Of a stretch of 64,000 nucleotides of DNA, positions 10,120 to 18,516 are shown piece after piece. The translations under genes were made by a program, and so were the position numbers. Position 1 is the stretch's first letter, and the number at the start of each line of letters is the position of its first letter. The notes below the pieces were generated by a model. That model saw only the letters and a program-made list of their open reading frames with translations. It ran no database searches and had not been told where the DNA came from. Source of the DNA: Prolixibacteraceae bacterium UBA6029 (GTDB lineage: Bacteria > Bacteroidota > Bacteroidia > Bacteroidales > Prolixibacteraceae); the NCBI GenBank assembly GCA_002429385.1, contig DIZL01000048.1:571-64570 (forward strand), given 5' to 3'.

Positions 10120-11328
10120 TTACAGATTCAACTTCTTTCGTATGTTCTTCGGTATGGCATCTTTATTCACCATGATCGAAGTTGTTTTGAATTCCACGTA
10201 GGGTTTTGAAGCATAAAAGAAACCATCATAATCGTTATACTTGCCCCAGGAGTTCTTTACTTTGTAATAGATATTACCAATCTGATCTTTAGCTGTTCCA
10301 CAGATCACCATTCCATGGTCGTCAGTAGTTTGGTAATCATCAAAATCAATTTGCCGAAGCTCCTGTGTAATTACCTTTTCAGGGCCAGGTTTGCTAAGTT
10401 TGTACAAATCCTCATTTTTTTCCTTCTCACTCATTTTTTCCCATTTGGTGATTTCAGCGTCAGTCATATTTGCCTTATCAACCACAGGAACTACTGCAAC
10501 ACCTTTTTGTGAAGTAGAGAATCCTTTTTCACTCACATCGGCAGCCCATGCAACGGTATAACCAGTATTGACCGAATTATCAATGATCTCTTCCATCTCG
10601 TTCAACGGAACATTATACACCTCATCCCACGCCCAGTTGTCAGGAACTTCGATGATAAATTTCTCGTAGAACGGATGATGTGTATAAGAAGAAATTTCAA
10701 CATAATCGTCCATATTCAGTCCTACATACTCTTTGGCAAAACTCTTCGGTGTATATTCTTTATCCTGATATTTAAAGGTTTCAGGAAGTTTTCCAAGATA
10801 GGTATCCAGAGTTCCTTCTATCACATCATGCCAGGCTGTTGTAAGCTTCTTGTTCGGATTATCGACTACTGCTTTTACTTCATCCAAAAGAATCCGGTCC
10901 ATCTCTCCATGGACATGTTTCTCTTCACCGTAATTTAATCCGTTATATACTTCATCGGGCACAATACCGTAATTCCGGATTGCATTGGTGACATCATGAA
11001 AAGCGCCGCCTCCGCCAAAATTTAAACTGCCATGCATCCTGACATATTTATACGCTTTATCAGAATAGGCATGATGAACAACAAACATTTCAGATAAATC
11101 GACTGAAGGTTTTCCCAACCGAAGCATTTCGGCTTCCAGAAAACCCAAACCTGAAAACGACCAACAGGTGCCTGAACGATACTGATCTTTAACTGATGTA
11201 CAGGGAATATCCTTTATTGCAGTGAATTGATAAGCTTTTTCCTTCTCAGCTTCCTTTTTTTCCTGAGCAGAAACAACAAAAGAGGCCATCACCACTACTG
11301 CCAGGAAAAGATTTCTTAATTTATACAT
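10120..11328 (-). CDS. Secreted C1-family cysteine aminopeptidase (PepC/bleomycin hydrolase-like)
   Basis: 402 residues with a signal peptide (MYKLRNLFLAVVVMASFVVSA, cut near AQ) and a papain-fold peptidase of the C1B type. The catalytic set is visible: Gln49, Cys55 in SGTCWSFSG, His338 in DDHGMVICG and Asn359 in KNSWG. Unlike cytosolic bleomycin hydrolases it carries an export signal, so it probably trims peptides in the periplasm or outside; this is common in Bacteroidota. It is transcribed alone, divergent from the gene at 11664, and ends at a hairpin terminator. The C-terminal residues KKLNL could matter, because in the family the C-terminus enters the active site. Confidence 0.9.
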   Translation of the reverse strand: MYKLRNLFLAVVVMASFVVSAQEKKEAEKEKAYQFTAIKDIPCTSVKDQYRSGTCWSFSGLGFLEAEMLRLGKPSVDLSEMFVVHHAYSDKAYKYVRMHGSLNFGGGGAFHDVTNAIRNYGIVPDEVYNGLNYGEEKHVHGEMDRILLDEVKAVVDNPNKKLTTAWHDVIEGTLDTYLGKLPETFKYQDKEYTPKSFAKEYVGLNMDDYVEISSYTHHPFYEKFIIEVPDNWAWDEVYNVPLNEMEEIIDNSVNTGYTVAWAADVSEKGFSTSQKGVAVVPVVDKANMTDAEITKWEKMSEKEKNEDLYKLSKPGPEKVITQELRQIDFDDYQTTDDHGMVICGTAKDQIGNIYYKVKNSWGKYNDYDGFFYASKPYVEFKTTSIMVNKDAIPKNIRKKLNL

Positions 11329-11663
11329 ACAAATTTCTTAACATTAAACATTTCATTAACGTGGCCAAAGATACAAATATTAATAAGCAAGACTCATCAG
11401 ATGCACAATAATTCAGCCAGATACTTACATTTCAGACTGTTGTACGCATGAAACTATAAAACTTCTTATAATCTGAAATCTAATACCTTCCATTAATTAA
11501 TTCATACTGAATTAAGATGAAGTTCACAAAAACATGTTATAAAACAAGTTATTTACTGAAATTGGAACAACTAAATTTCAAATACAAATACTCAAATCTT
11601 CCTTGTAAACTGCCGAAATGATGAAACTTTTCTAACTTTATCGTTTAGATTTAATTGCACCGT
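11329..11663. other. Divergent intergenic region
   Basis: AT-rich spacer between a leftward and a rightward gene. A TAACTTTA box at about 11633-11640, resembling the Bacteroidota -7 element TAnnTTTG, lies 23 bp before the ATG at 11664. No ORF, hairpin or repeat was seen in the rest. Confidence 0.5.
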
Positions 11664-12530
11664 ATGAAATTTAATTCAGTGATACTATTACTGATCCTTA
11701 CGACAATCTGGAACACCCCTGTCGTTCGGTCACAGGTTATACTGAAAAACTGTATTTTTCAAGATGAAGACAAACATCTGGTAGAAAAAAAATTAAACAG
11801 TTTTTCTCAGGAAATTAATAAGCCTATTGCTGACCTCGTAGCCGACATCGGTTTTTCATTTCTTGGAACTCCTTACGTTGCAGCAACTCTTGAAAACGGG
11901 CTTGAAGAAAAACTTGTAATTAACCTTCGTGAACTGGACTGTACCACATTTGCCGAAACTTGCCTGGCCCTGGCACGAACGGTTAAATCAGGGAAGACTG
12001 ATTTTGAATCGTTTGCCGCTCAACTTGAACAAATAAGGTACCGGGATGGGATTCGAAATCAATATCCTTCACGCCTGCACTATTTCAGCGAATGGATTCA
12101 CAATAATGCCGAAAAGAAAATCATCAGTGAAGAGCCAAATCTCACTGGCGTAAAGCTTATTAAACCTATAAATTTCATGAGTGAACATCCCGGAGATTAT
12201 CCTGTGCTGAAAGCTCATCCTGAATTGATACCATCAATAGCTATTCAGGAAAAGAAACTTTCGTCCAGGGAAATTTATTACTTCCCCAAAAACAATCCCG
12301 GCAATCTGCTTAAATCATTGCACCACGGGGACATTATCGGCTTGACTTCTGGCATTGAAGGAATCGATATCAATCACGTCGGCATCGTTATCCGTAAAGG
12401 CAACGGGTTTCATCTGTTGCATGCTTCACTGAGCGGTGAAAAAGTAGTCTTATCGGATGGTCCCATTACTGATTTTATACGACCTGAATCAAAGAATAGC
12501 GGAATTATGATTGCACGACCGATTTTCTAA
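11664..12530 (+). CDS. DUF1460 family secreted amidase-like protein
   Basis: 288 residues from the ATG at 11664; an upstream TTG at 11655 is possible, but the ATG gives a clean signal peptide (MKFNSVILLLILTTIWNTPVVRSQ). The body matches DUF1460, an NlpC/P60-like fold described as N-acetylmuramoyl-L-alanine amidase-like: LRELDCTTFAETCLALART carries the likely catalytic Cys, NHVGIVIRKG the likely His, and the end has HASLSGEKVVLSDGPITDF. Predicted location is the periplasm, acting on muropeptides. The substrate cannot be read from sequence. It is a single gene, followed 46 bp later by the small ORF of the palindrome cassette. Confidence 0.8.
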   Translation: MKFNSVILLLILTTIWNTPVVRSQVILKNCIFQDEDKHLVEKKLNSFSQEINKPIADLVADIGFSFLGTPYVAATLENGLEEKLVINLRELDCTTFAETCLALARTVKSGKTDFESFAAQLEQIRYRDGIRNQYPSRLHYFSEWIHNNAEKKIISEEPNLTGVKLIKPINFMSEHPGDYPVLKAHPELIPSIAIQEKKLSSREIYYFPKNNPGNLLKSLHHGDIIGLTSGIEGIDINHVGIVIRKGNGFHLLHASLSGEKVVLSDGPITDFIRPESKNSGIMIARPIF

Positions 12531-12544
12531 TCCTCACCTTTGGA

Positions 12545-12568
12545 TTTGCCAAATAATTTGTATCTTTA
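12545..12568 (+). promoter_or_regulatory. Conserved near-leaderless promoter block, copy A
   Basis: A 24-bp block from TTTGCC to the -7-like box TATCTTTA, matching the block before the second small gene (45584-45607) at 21 of 24 positions. Only 8 bases separate the box from the ATG at 12577, so a transcript would start at or next to the start codon. Another TTTG at 12539-12542 lies 18 bp before the box. Confidence 0.5.
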
Positions 12569-12576
12569 GGTTTCAA

Positions 12577-12756
12577 ATGAGTTCAAGCCAAAGTCTGACG
12601 ATACGATTCAGAAATGAACTCCCTGACTTCGGACACCAATTTTATATTCCTCAAAATCTACTTCAGGAAAACCATAAACAGGCTTTCGAGCTACACGGAA
12701 GGGTTCTGGGTAGGGATTGCGTCGTGTTTCCTTCGGATGAATTAATCTATGATTGA
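12577..12756 (+). CDS. 59-residue cassette protein, copy A (unknown function)
   Basis: Unrecognised small ORF, MSSSQSLTIRFRNEL... ending CVVFPSDELIYD. A second 59-residue ORF of exactly the same length and start is at 45396-45575 on the other strand; hand alignment without gaps gives 33 of 59 identical residues. Both have the same promoter block 8 bp upstream, and both stop inside the same palindrome. The ends are conserved (MSS, TIR; FELHG, DCVVF, LIYD) while the middle varies. Most codon differences in the first 45 codons change the amino acid, which is unusual for an ordinary conserved gene, so translation is likely but not proven. There is no signal peptide or membrane segment, and no homology I can name. 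Confidence 0.45.
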   Translation: MSSSQSLTIRFRNELPDFGHQFYIPQNLLQENHKQAFELHGRVLGRDCVVFPSDELIYD

Positions 12757-12836
12757 TTTGCAACTGTACAAAGATCGCGATTTTAGTACTGTTGCAGATC
12801 AGTCATAGTACAGATATACCGAAGGAATACCCTCTC
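12747..12836 (+). repeat. Imperfect palindrome of the small-gene cassette, copy A
   Basis: Arms 12747-12769 and 12786-12808 pair with three to four mismatches around a 16-base loop that includes the self-complementary tetramer tcga/cgcg region (gatcgcgat). The left arm overlaps the stop codon of the 59-residue ORF. A trailing part reads ccgaaggaataccctc. The stretch 12713-12842 matches 45310-45439 (reverse strand) at 122 of 130 positions by hand count. Confidence 0.8.
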
Positions 12837-13057
12837 AAACCCCTCCCTGAATACTCTGGGATTCCTTCGATCAGTTACTTTAATGGATGGACTAATCGTA
12901 AAAAGACCTATTGAAAAAGAATCCAGGGGAGCAGCTCTTCAGGGGATAATGCGACCCCTGCATATTTAATCCGCAATTTATTCTCCTTTTTTATAAGCTA
13001 TTTCCTTGAAAGAGGTCGTTTTTGTTAATTTTGCAGCTTTCCAACATCAAATACGGC
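12837..13057. other. Intergenic stretch after the cassette
   Basis: Contains a further imperfect repeat of the gaaggaatacc motif (ggattccttc near 12860-12870) and a small stem cagggg/cccctg near 12939-12960 without a T-tract. At the end lies the likely promoter of the acyltransferase gene. No gene was seen. Confidence 0.5.
13026..13033 (+). promoter_or_regulatory. -7 box of the acyltransferase gene
   Basis: TAATTTTG matches TAnnTTTG, 24 bp before the ATG at 13058. An upstream TTG near 13004 is about 20 bp away, as expected for Bacteroidota promoters. Confidence 0.5.
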
Positions 13058-13948
13058 ATGGAATCATTGGTTGATCGTTTTATTGTTGTCTTATGCAAAT
13101 TGACTGCACGACTACCTTTTTGGGTGATCTTCGGACTGGCAGACATTTTCTATTTTGTAATCTTTTATGTGATCAGGTATCGTCGGGATATCGTTCATGA
13201 GAATCTGACACGGTCGTTCCCTGAGAAAAGTAAGGAAGAAATCAGGAAAATAGAGAAGAAGTTTTACCATCATTTAAGCGATATTGGTCTGGAGACGATC
13301 AAATATAGTCGTATGACCGAGAAGCAAATCGATGACCGATTGAAAGTTCATAATCTTGACCTCTATGAGGAATATTACCAACAGGGGAAAAGCATTATCG
13401 TGCTTGGCATGCACCACAACAATTGGGAATGGAGCGGATCGTTGCAAAGGTTTATTAAAGCGCAGTTTTTGGTTGTTTACAATCCCACACGAAAAAATAA
13501 AGCCTTTGAAAGATTTCTTCTCGATACACGTGAACGTTTTGGAGCCCTTTCTATTCCTGTAAATCATTCTGTGCGAACAGCGCTGGAGTTTAATCATGCT
13601 GAAAGACCGGGAAGCCTGATGCTTGCTGCTGATCAGACTCCAATAGCCAATTCACAATTCTGGACGATTTTCCTGAATCAGGAGACAGCTTTCTTCCCTG
13701 GACCAATGAAAATCGCCATAAAGACCAATCAGCCAGTCATTATGCACCATACCCGCAAAATCGGTCGAGGACGCTATGAAGTATTCCATTATAAACTGGT
13801 TGAAAACCCCGCCGAGGTAAAACCTGAAGAAATCCTGATGGCTTACGTCCGAAAACTGGAAGAGATAATCAGGGCTGAACCCGAATATTGGTTATGGTCG
13901 CATCGTCGCTGGAAACATAAGAGGCCAGAACATATTCCACTTCAGTAA
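13058..13948 (+). CDS. Lipid A acyltransferase (LpxL/HtrB-like)
   Basis: 296 residues from the ATG at 13058; a TTG at 13022 lies inside the promoter and is rejected. The protein has an N-terminal membrane-associated stretch (about 8-40) and the LABLAT acyltransferase motif H-x4-E as His119...Glu124 in GMHHNNWEW. Downstream family landmarks are ADQTP, FFPGPMKIAIKTNQPV and the C-terminal EPEYWLWSHRRWKHKRPE. Predicted reaction: transfer of a secondary acyl chain from acyl-ACP to a lipid A precursor at the inner face of the inner membrane. Other lysophospholipid acyltransferases of the same superfamily cannot be fully excluded. The gene ends 11 bp from the convergent priA. Confidence 0.88.
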   Translation: MESLVDRFIVVLCKLTARLPFWVIFGLADIFYFVIFYVIRYRRDIVHENLTRSFPEKSKEEIRKIEKKFYHHLSDIGLETIKYSRMTEKQIDDRLKVHNLDLYEEYYQQGKSIIVLGMHHNNWEWSGSLQRFIKAQFLVVYNPTRKNKAFERFLLDTRERFGALSIPVNHSVRTALEFNHAERPGSLMLAADQTPIANSQFWTIFLNQETAFFPGPMKIAIKTNQPVIMHHTRKIGRGRYEVFHYKLVENPAEVKPEEILMAYVRKLEEIIRAEPEYWLWSHRRWKHKRPEHIPLQ

Positions 13949-13959
13949 TTACAACTCCT

Positions 13960-16446
13960 TTACATGGGGTCTACATCCGCATAAACAATCAAATTGCTGT
14001 TGTTTGGCTGTGATTTGGTATGATTGATGATCTCCATGATCTTCGATTTTGCCTCTTGAATCTTGCCATCACGGGGAATTTTAATCAGTATTTCTTTCTG
14101 AAACCACATTTGGATTCTCCCTACCACTGGATATTCAGGGCCAAGGACATTACGGTTAAAGTGAACTTTAAAAGCAGTAGCAAGGTGCTGTGCTGCCAGA
14201 TCAAGCCGGTCTTTATTCTTGTTTTTCACAACAATCTTAATTAGCCTGTAGTACGGCGGATAACGGAACATCTTCCTTTCAGCCATTTGCCTGCTAAAGA
14301 GGCGGTAGTAATCGTTTGCTATCACATCCTGAATGACTGGATGATTGGGTTGACTGGTCTGAACAACCACTTTTCCACGATTATTCTTACGCCCTGCCCT
14401 ACCGCTCACCTGCATAATGAGTTGGAAACTTCGCTCGTAGGAACGGAAGTCAGGATAATTCAATAGATTGTCCGCATTCAAAACCCCCACTACTCTGACA
14501 TGGTCAAAATCAAGGCCTTTGGTTACCATTTGAGTACCAACAAGGATATCAATTTTGCCGGTTTCAAACTTCCATATCAATTGTTCATAGGCTCTTTTTG
14601 CCCGTGTGGTATCCAGATCCATCCGTGCAATCCGCGCCTCAGGGAAAAGAAGCTGAATCTCTTCTTCTATCTTTTCGGTGCCAAAGCCACGTGTTTTTAT
14701 CTCAGTCGATCCACATTCACCACATTTGGTAACCATAGAAGTGGTGTTTCCACAATAATGACAGATCAGGCTTGATTTATTTTTGTGGTAGGTAAGACTC
14801 ACATCGCAATATTTGCATTTGGGAATCCAGCCACAGGTTGTACACTGAACAAATGGGGCGAATCCGCGGCGATTTTGGAAAAGGATGACCTGCTCCTTAT
14901 TTGCCAATGCCGATGTGATTTCATCATAAAGTTCAGGAGTAAAAACCGATCTCATCAGCTTGCGCTTGTATGCCTCCTGGGTATTCCCTGTAATAAGTTC
15001 AGGCATTTCAATCCCCAGAAACCGCTCATTCAGATTAACCAGTCCGTATTTATTGCTGCGGGCGTTGAAATACGTTTCATAGGATGGCGTTGCAGAACCC
15101 AGCAAAACCTTCGCCCCATGTATATTTCCCATCAGGATAGCCATATCACGGGCATTGTACCGGGGAGCAGGATCCATCTGCTTGTAAGAATTCTCGTGTT
15201 CTTCATCTACTATGATCAGACCCAGATCTTTGAACGGTAGAAAGATTGCCGAACGCGCGCCGAGAATAACCTTGTATTGCTGTCCCGTTTTACCAGTTGC
15301 TTCATTCAGAACGTTAAACCAGATTTCCACCCTTTCAGCATCATTAAATTTAGAATGATATATTCCCGCTAAATCACCAAAAGCTGTTTTCAGTCGGGTG
15401 ATGATCTGAGTGGTCAGCCCAATTTCAGGTACAAGATATAAGACCTGCTTCCCAAGTTTTAACTGCTCTTCAATCAGCCTTATGTAGATTTCTGTTTTGC
15501 CACTCGAAGTTACTCCATTCAGCAACACGGTTTGATGAATTTCAAACTGTTTCAATATATCGTCATATGCAGTTTGCTGAGGCAGTGTTAGCTCTTTGAT
15601 CAGCAAATCATCATTTTGTAACCTTTCAATTCTCCCGGTTTCTTTCTGAAACAATTCCAGGATATGCTTTTCTTCAAGACCTTTCAACGCAGTATCTGTA
15701 GCATCAGCAAGTTCGAGTAAATCTTTCTTACTCATTTCAGTCTGACTTGAATCCCCAAACATCGTTTCAGCCAGGAATATCTTCAGGAGTTGTTCCTGTT
15801 TTTTTGCCTTGCTGAGCGAATTGAGTACCGTATTCAGCTTTTCTTCTGAATTGTATTCCTGATTGAGCCTCACATAGCTGACAACTCTGGGTTTATAGCT
15901 TTCGCGAAGCTGCTCCTCAATGATTACGGCATTTTTCTCGAGAAGCAATTTAAGGATGGCAAAAGAGGATTGTTGTCCCAAAAACCGGTTTAAATCCTGC
16001 ACACTGGCCGTTTTACGACTCTCGAGCAACAGAATGACAAGATTTTCCTTTTCGCTTAAATTATCAGGTAGATTAGTTTCAGTATTAAGGCTTATTTTAG
16101 TCTGACTCTCCAGTTTCAGACCTGAAGGCAAAGCCGCTTTAAATACTTCACCCATGGAGCAGCAATAGTAATTGGCTATCCACTCCCAAAGTTGGAGTTG
16201 TTTCTCTCCCAGGATAGGTTCTTCATCCAGAATTGCTTCAATATCCTTGATCTCAAAATCGCCGGTGGGCTGGTTTTGGTGCAACTTATATACCAATGCC
16301 GAAAAGAACTTCCGTTTGCCAAATTGAACGATCACACGAATGCCGGTTCTGATCTTCATCTGGAAAGCTACAGGTACCCTATAGGTAAAGTGATAATCCA
16401 GTGGCAAAGGCAGTATTACATCGGCGAAGAGCAATTCTTCATTCAT
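13960..16446 (-). CDS. priA: Primosomal protein N', replication restart helicase
   Basis: 828 residues from the ATG at 16446; a GTG at 16470 directly abuts the pfkA stop but adds eight residues not expected in the family. It has the N-terminal DNA-binding fold (FADVILPLPLDYHFTYRVP), Walker A in GVTSSGKTEIY, a DEEH box (IIVDEEHENSYKQ) and the GSATPSYE helicase motif. A zinc region has paired CxxC motifs (CTTCGW, CKYC, CHYC, CGEC), then helicase motifs around GTQMVTKGLDFDHV and QVSGRAGR. PriA reloads the replisome at stalled forks. It is the last gene of the leftward cmk-ispH-pfkA-priA block and ends against a convergent gene. Confidence 0.95.
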   Translation of the reverse strand: MNEELLFADVILPLPLDYHFTYRVPVAFQMKIRTGIRVIVQFGKRKFFSALVYKLHQNQPTGDFEIKDIEAILDEEPILGEKQLQLWEWIANYYCCSMGEVFKAALPSGLKLESQTKISLNTETNLPDNLSEKENLVILLLESRKTASVQDLNRFLGQQSSFAILKLLLEKNAVIIEEQLRESYKPRVVSYVRLNQEYNSEEKLNTVLNSLSKAKKQEQLLKIFLAETMFGDSSQTEMSKKDLLELADATDTALKGLEEKHILELFQKETGRIERLQNDDLLIKELTLPQQTAYDDILKQFEIHQTVLLNGVTSSGKTEIYIRLIEEQLKLGKQVLYLVPEIGLTTQIITRLKTAFGDLAGIYHSKFNDAERVEIWFNVLNEATGKTGQQYKVILGARSAIFLPFKDLGLIIVDEEHENSYKQMDPAPRYNARDMAILMGNIHGAKVLLGSATPSYETYFNARSNKYGLVNLNERFLGIEMPELITGNTQEAYKRKLMRSVFTPELYDEITSALANKEQVILFQNRRGFAPFVQCTTCGWIPKCKYCDVSLTYHKNKSSLICHYCGNTTSMVTKCGECGSTEIKTRGFGTEKIEEEIQLLFPEARIARMDLDTTRAKRAYEQLIWKFETGKIDILVGTQMVTKGLDFDHVRVVGVLNADNLLNYPDFRSYERSFQLIMQVSGRAGRKNNRGKVVVQTSQPNHPVIQDVIANDYYRLFSRQMAERKMFRYPPYYRLIKIVVKNKNKDRLDLAAQHLATAFKVHFNRNVLGPEYPVVGRIQMWFQKEILIKIPRDGKIQEAKSKIMEIINHTKSQPNNSNLIVYADVDPM

Positions 16447-16470
16447 AACCGCAACGATGTTTTGTGACAC

Positions 16471-17496
16471 TCAAATATTAAGTAGCTTTTGGATATCTAA
16501 TAAATTGGTATCAATGGAATGATTCAGTTTAACAGCTTTATTGAAGGGGACGTGTACAATCTTTTCATTATCCAGCCCTATCATAATACTCTTTTGGTCA
16601 TCAAGCAAGGCATCAACTGCGGCAACACCCATTTTGGTTGCGTTCACCCGGTCTTTGGCCGTTGGGCTTCCTCCCCTCTGAATATGTCCCAATATTGAGA
16701 CACGAACATCCAGATCAGGATGTTCTTTTCTTACTTCCTCGGCAATCTTAATAGCACCACCGGCTTCATCACCTTCGGCAACCATAATGATTCCACTGGT
16801 TTCCTTATTCTTATAACCCTTATCCAGGAATTTCTTTAATTGATTAAAGTCCCCTTTTGCTTCAGGAATCAGGATAACCTCAGCACCACAGGCAATACCA
16901 CTATTCAGGGCCAATAATCCTGCCTCACGACCCATCACTTCGACAAAGAAAATCCTTCCGTGCGAGCGGGCTGTATCCTTGATCTTATCCACGGCTTCAA
17001 CTACAGTATTCAGGGCAGTATCATAACCGATGGTATAGTCAGTTCCGTAAATATCATTATCAATGGTACCGGGTATTCCGATAAACGGAAAATCATATTC
17101 CTGTGAGAACACCAGTGCGCCCGTAAAGGTGCCATCACCTCCGATTGCCACCACAGCATCAATTTCAGCTTTTCTCAAATGCTGGTAAGCCTTTTCACGA
17201 CCTTCAGAGGTTCTGAACTCGCTGCTTCGTGCTGTTTTCAGCACAGTCCCGCCAAGCTGAAGGATACCGCTTACATCCGTCGATTTTAGATTAATAAAGT
17301 CGCCTTCAATCATTCCCTGGTATCCACGACGGATACCTACCACTTTTAACTTATTCGCAATAGCAGCGCGGGTTACTGCCCGAATGGCTGCATTCATGCC
17401 TGGTGCGTCACCCCCTGAGGTAAATACACCTATCTTCTGTAATTTCTTTCGCTTTGGTGAATGCTCTGAACTTATATTATCTATAACCATAGTCAT
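16471..17496 (-). CDS. pfkA: 6-phosphofructokinase
   Basis: 341 residues, ATP-dependent phosphofructokinase family, making fructose 1,6-bisphosphate in glycolysis. The motifs GVFTSGGDAPGMNAAIR, GGDGTFTGA (Gly-Gly-Asp-Gly nucleotide site), GTIDNDIYGTDYTIGYDTA (catalytic TIDND), EVMGREAGLLAL and the LGHIQRGGSPTAKDR region are all present. The GGDG motif points to ATP rather than pyrophosphate as donor. An N-terminal extension of about 20 residues precedes the fold; an alternative ATG is two codons in. The stop codon touches the upstream GTG of priA, suggesting one transcript. Confidence 0.95.
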   Translation of the reverse strand: MTMVIDNISSEHSPKRKKLQKIGVFTSGGDAPGMNAAIRAVTRAAIANKLKVVGIRRGYQGMIEGDFINLKSTDVSGILQLGGTVLKTARSSEFRTSEGREKAYQHLRKAEIDAVVAIGGDGTFTGALVFSQEYDFPFIGIPGTIDNDIYGTDYTIGYDTALNTVVEAVDKIKDTARSHGRIFFVEVMGREAGLLALNSGIACGAEVILIPEAKGDFNQLKKFLDKGYKNKETSGIIMVAEGDEAGGAIKIAEEVRKEHPDLDVRVSILGHIQRGGSPTAKDRVNATKMGVAAVDALLDDQKSIMIGLDNEKIVHVPFNKAVKLNHSIDTNLLDIQKLLNI

Positions 17497-17590
17497 ATCC
17501 TTTTACTTTTGAGAATCCGTTCAAAGTAAGTCAAAGTATTTCGAACAAAAACAATTGTCTGTTAAATACAAGCTGAAGATTAATGTTGAC

Positions 17591-18445
17591 TTAAAACTCT
17601 TTGATCTTTTCGCCCACCTGATCCATCAGCCATTGCGGAGTGGAGGTTGCCCCGCAAATCCCTACGGTTTCAACCCCTTTAAACCAATCTGCCTGAACAT
17701 CTTCGGGAGAGGAAACAAAATAGCTGTGCTCATTCTGTTTCTTGCATACATCGAATAAAACCTGTGCATTGGAACTGTTATGGCCCCCTACGAAAATGAT
17801 CCGTTCAAAACGAACGGCGAACCGTTGCAAATGGGAAACACGGTTCGAAACCTGACGGCAAATGGTATCGTGAGCCTCTACCCGACCGCCTTGTGCCTGA
17901 TTCTGTATATTCTTTGTTAATTCTTTGAAATCATCTACCGATTTGGTGGTTTGTGAAAAAACAATCACCGGTCGCGAAGGATCTATCTTTTTATAATCCT
18001 CAGGCTGTTCAATAATCAAGACCGAATCGTCTGTCTGACCTGCCAGACCATCCACTTCGGCATGTCCGAGGTGACCAAAGATCACAAGCTGACCATTTTC
18101 ATTTTGCATAGTTTCAGCTGCTTTCTTTACCCGTTGCTGTAATTTCAAAACCACAGGGCATGTGGCATCAACTAGGGTGATGTTGTTTTTTTGTGCATAT
18201 TCATAAGTCGAAGGTGGTTCACCGTGAGCCCGTATCAATACCTTACAATCTTTTAGCTGGAAGTATTCCTTATGCCCTATCGTTTTTAATCCCATATCCT
18301 GAAGTCGCTTAACCTCCAGTTCGTTGTGCACAATATGACCCAGAGAATAGAGCATATCTTCTGTTTCAAGCATCTTTTCAGCTTTACCAATGGCATTCAC
18401 TACCCCAAAGCAAAACCCCGATTTCTGGTCAATTTCTATAATCAC
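17591..18445 (-). CDS. ispH: 4-hydroxy-3-methylbut-2-enyl diphosphate reductase
   Basis: 284 residues. IspH reduces HMBPP to IPP and DMAPP, the last step of the non-mevalonate isoprenoid pathway, with a [4Fe-4S] cluster. The three cluster cysteines are visible as Cys12 (GFCFGV), Cys96 (DATCPVV) and Cys196 (TICRQVSNR). The conserved histidines (IVHN, RAHGEPP, FGHLGHAEV) and the C-terminal GICGATSTPQWLMDQV are also present. It is the short, stand-alone bacterial form. It lies between cmk and pfkA with gaps of 71 and 94 bp, probably one operon. Confidence 0.96.
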   Translation of the reverse strand: MIIEIDQKSGFCFGVVNAIGKAEKMLETEDMLYSLGHIVHNELEVKRLQDMGLKTIGHKEYFQLKDCKVLIRAHGEPPSTYEYAQKNNITLVDATCPVVLKLQQRVKKAAETMQNENGQLVIFGHLGHAEVDGLAGQTDDSVLIIEQPEDYKKIDPSRPVIVFSQTTKSVDDFKELTKNIQNQAQGGRVEAHDTICRQVSNRVSHLQRFAVRFERIIFVGGHNSSNAQVLFDVCKKQNEHSYFVSSPEDVQADWFKGVETVGICGATSTPQWLMDQVGEKIKEF

Positions 18446-18516
18446 TTGTCAATTCCTGTTATTTGTACCATCAAATAAACGAACATAAAATACACTACCC
18501 TCATATCAGCAAGCAG

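Noticed and set aside
12511..12576. Upstream extension of the 59-residue ORF (22 extra codons)
   Set aside because: It would overlap the DUF1460 gene end and run through the conserved promoter block; copy C has the same start at the internal ATG.
12747..12808. attC-like site of an integron cassette
   Set aside because: The order small ORF plus imperfect palindrome recalls integron cassettes, but I see no RYYYAAC/GTTRRRY ends and no integrase in the window.
14020..15240. Plus-strand frames inside priA, for example around 14785-15240
   Set aside because: They lie wholly inside a clear priA gene on the other strand and have no domain of their own. The range is given in minus-strand order.
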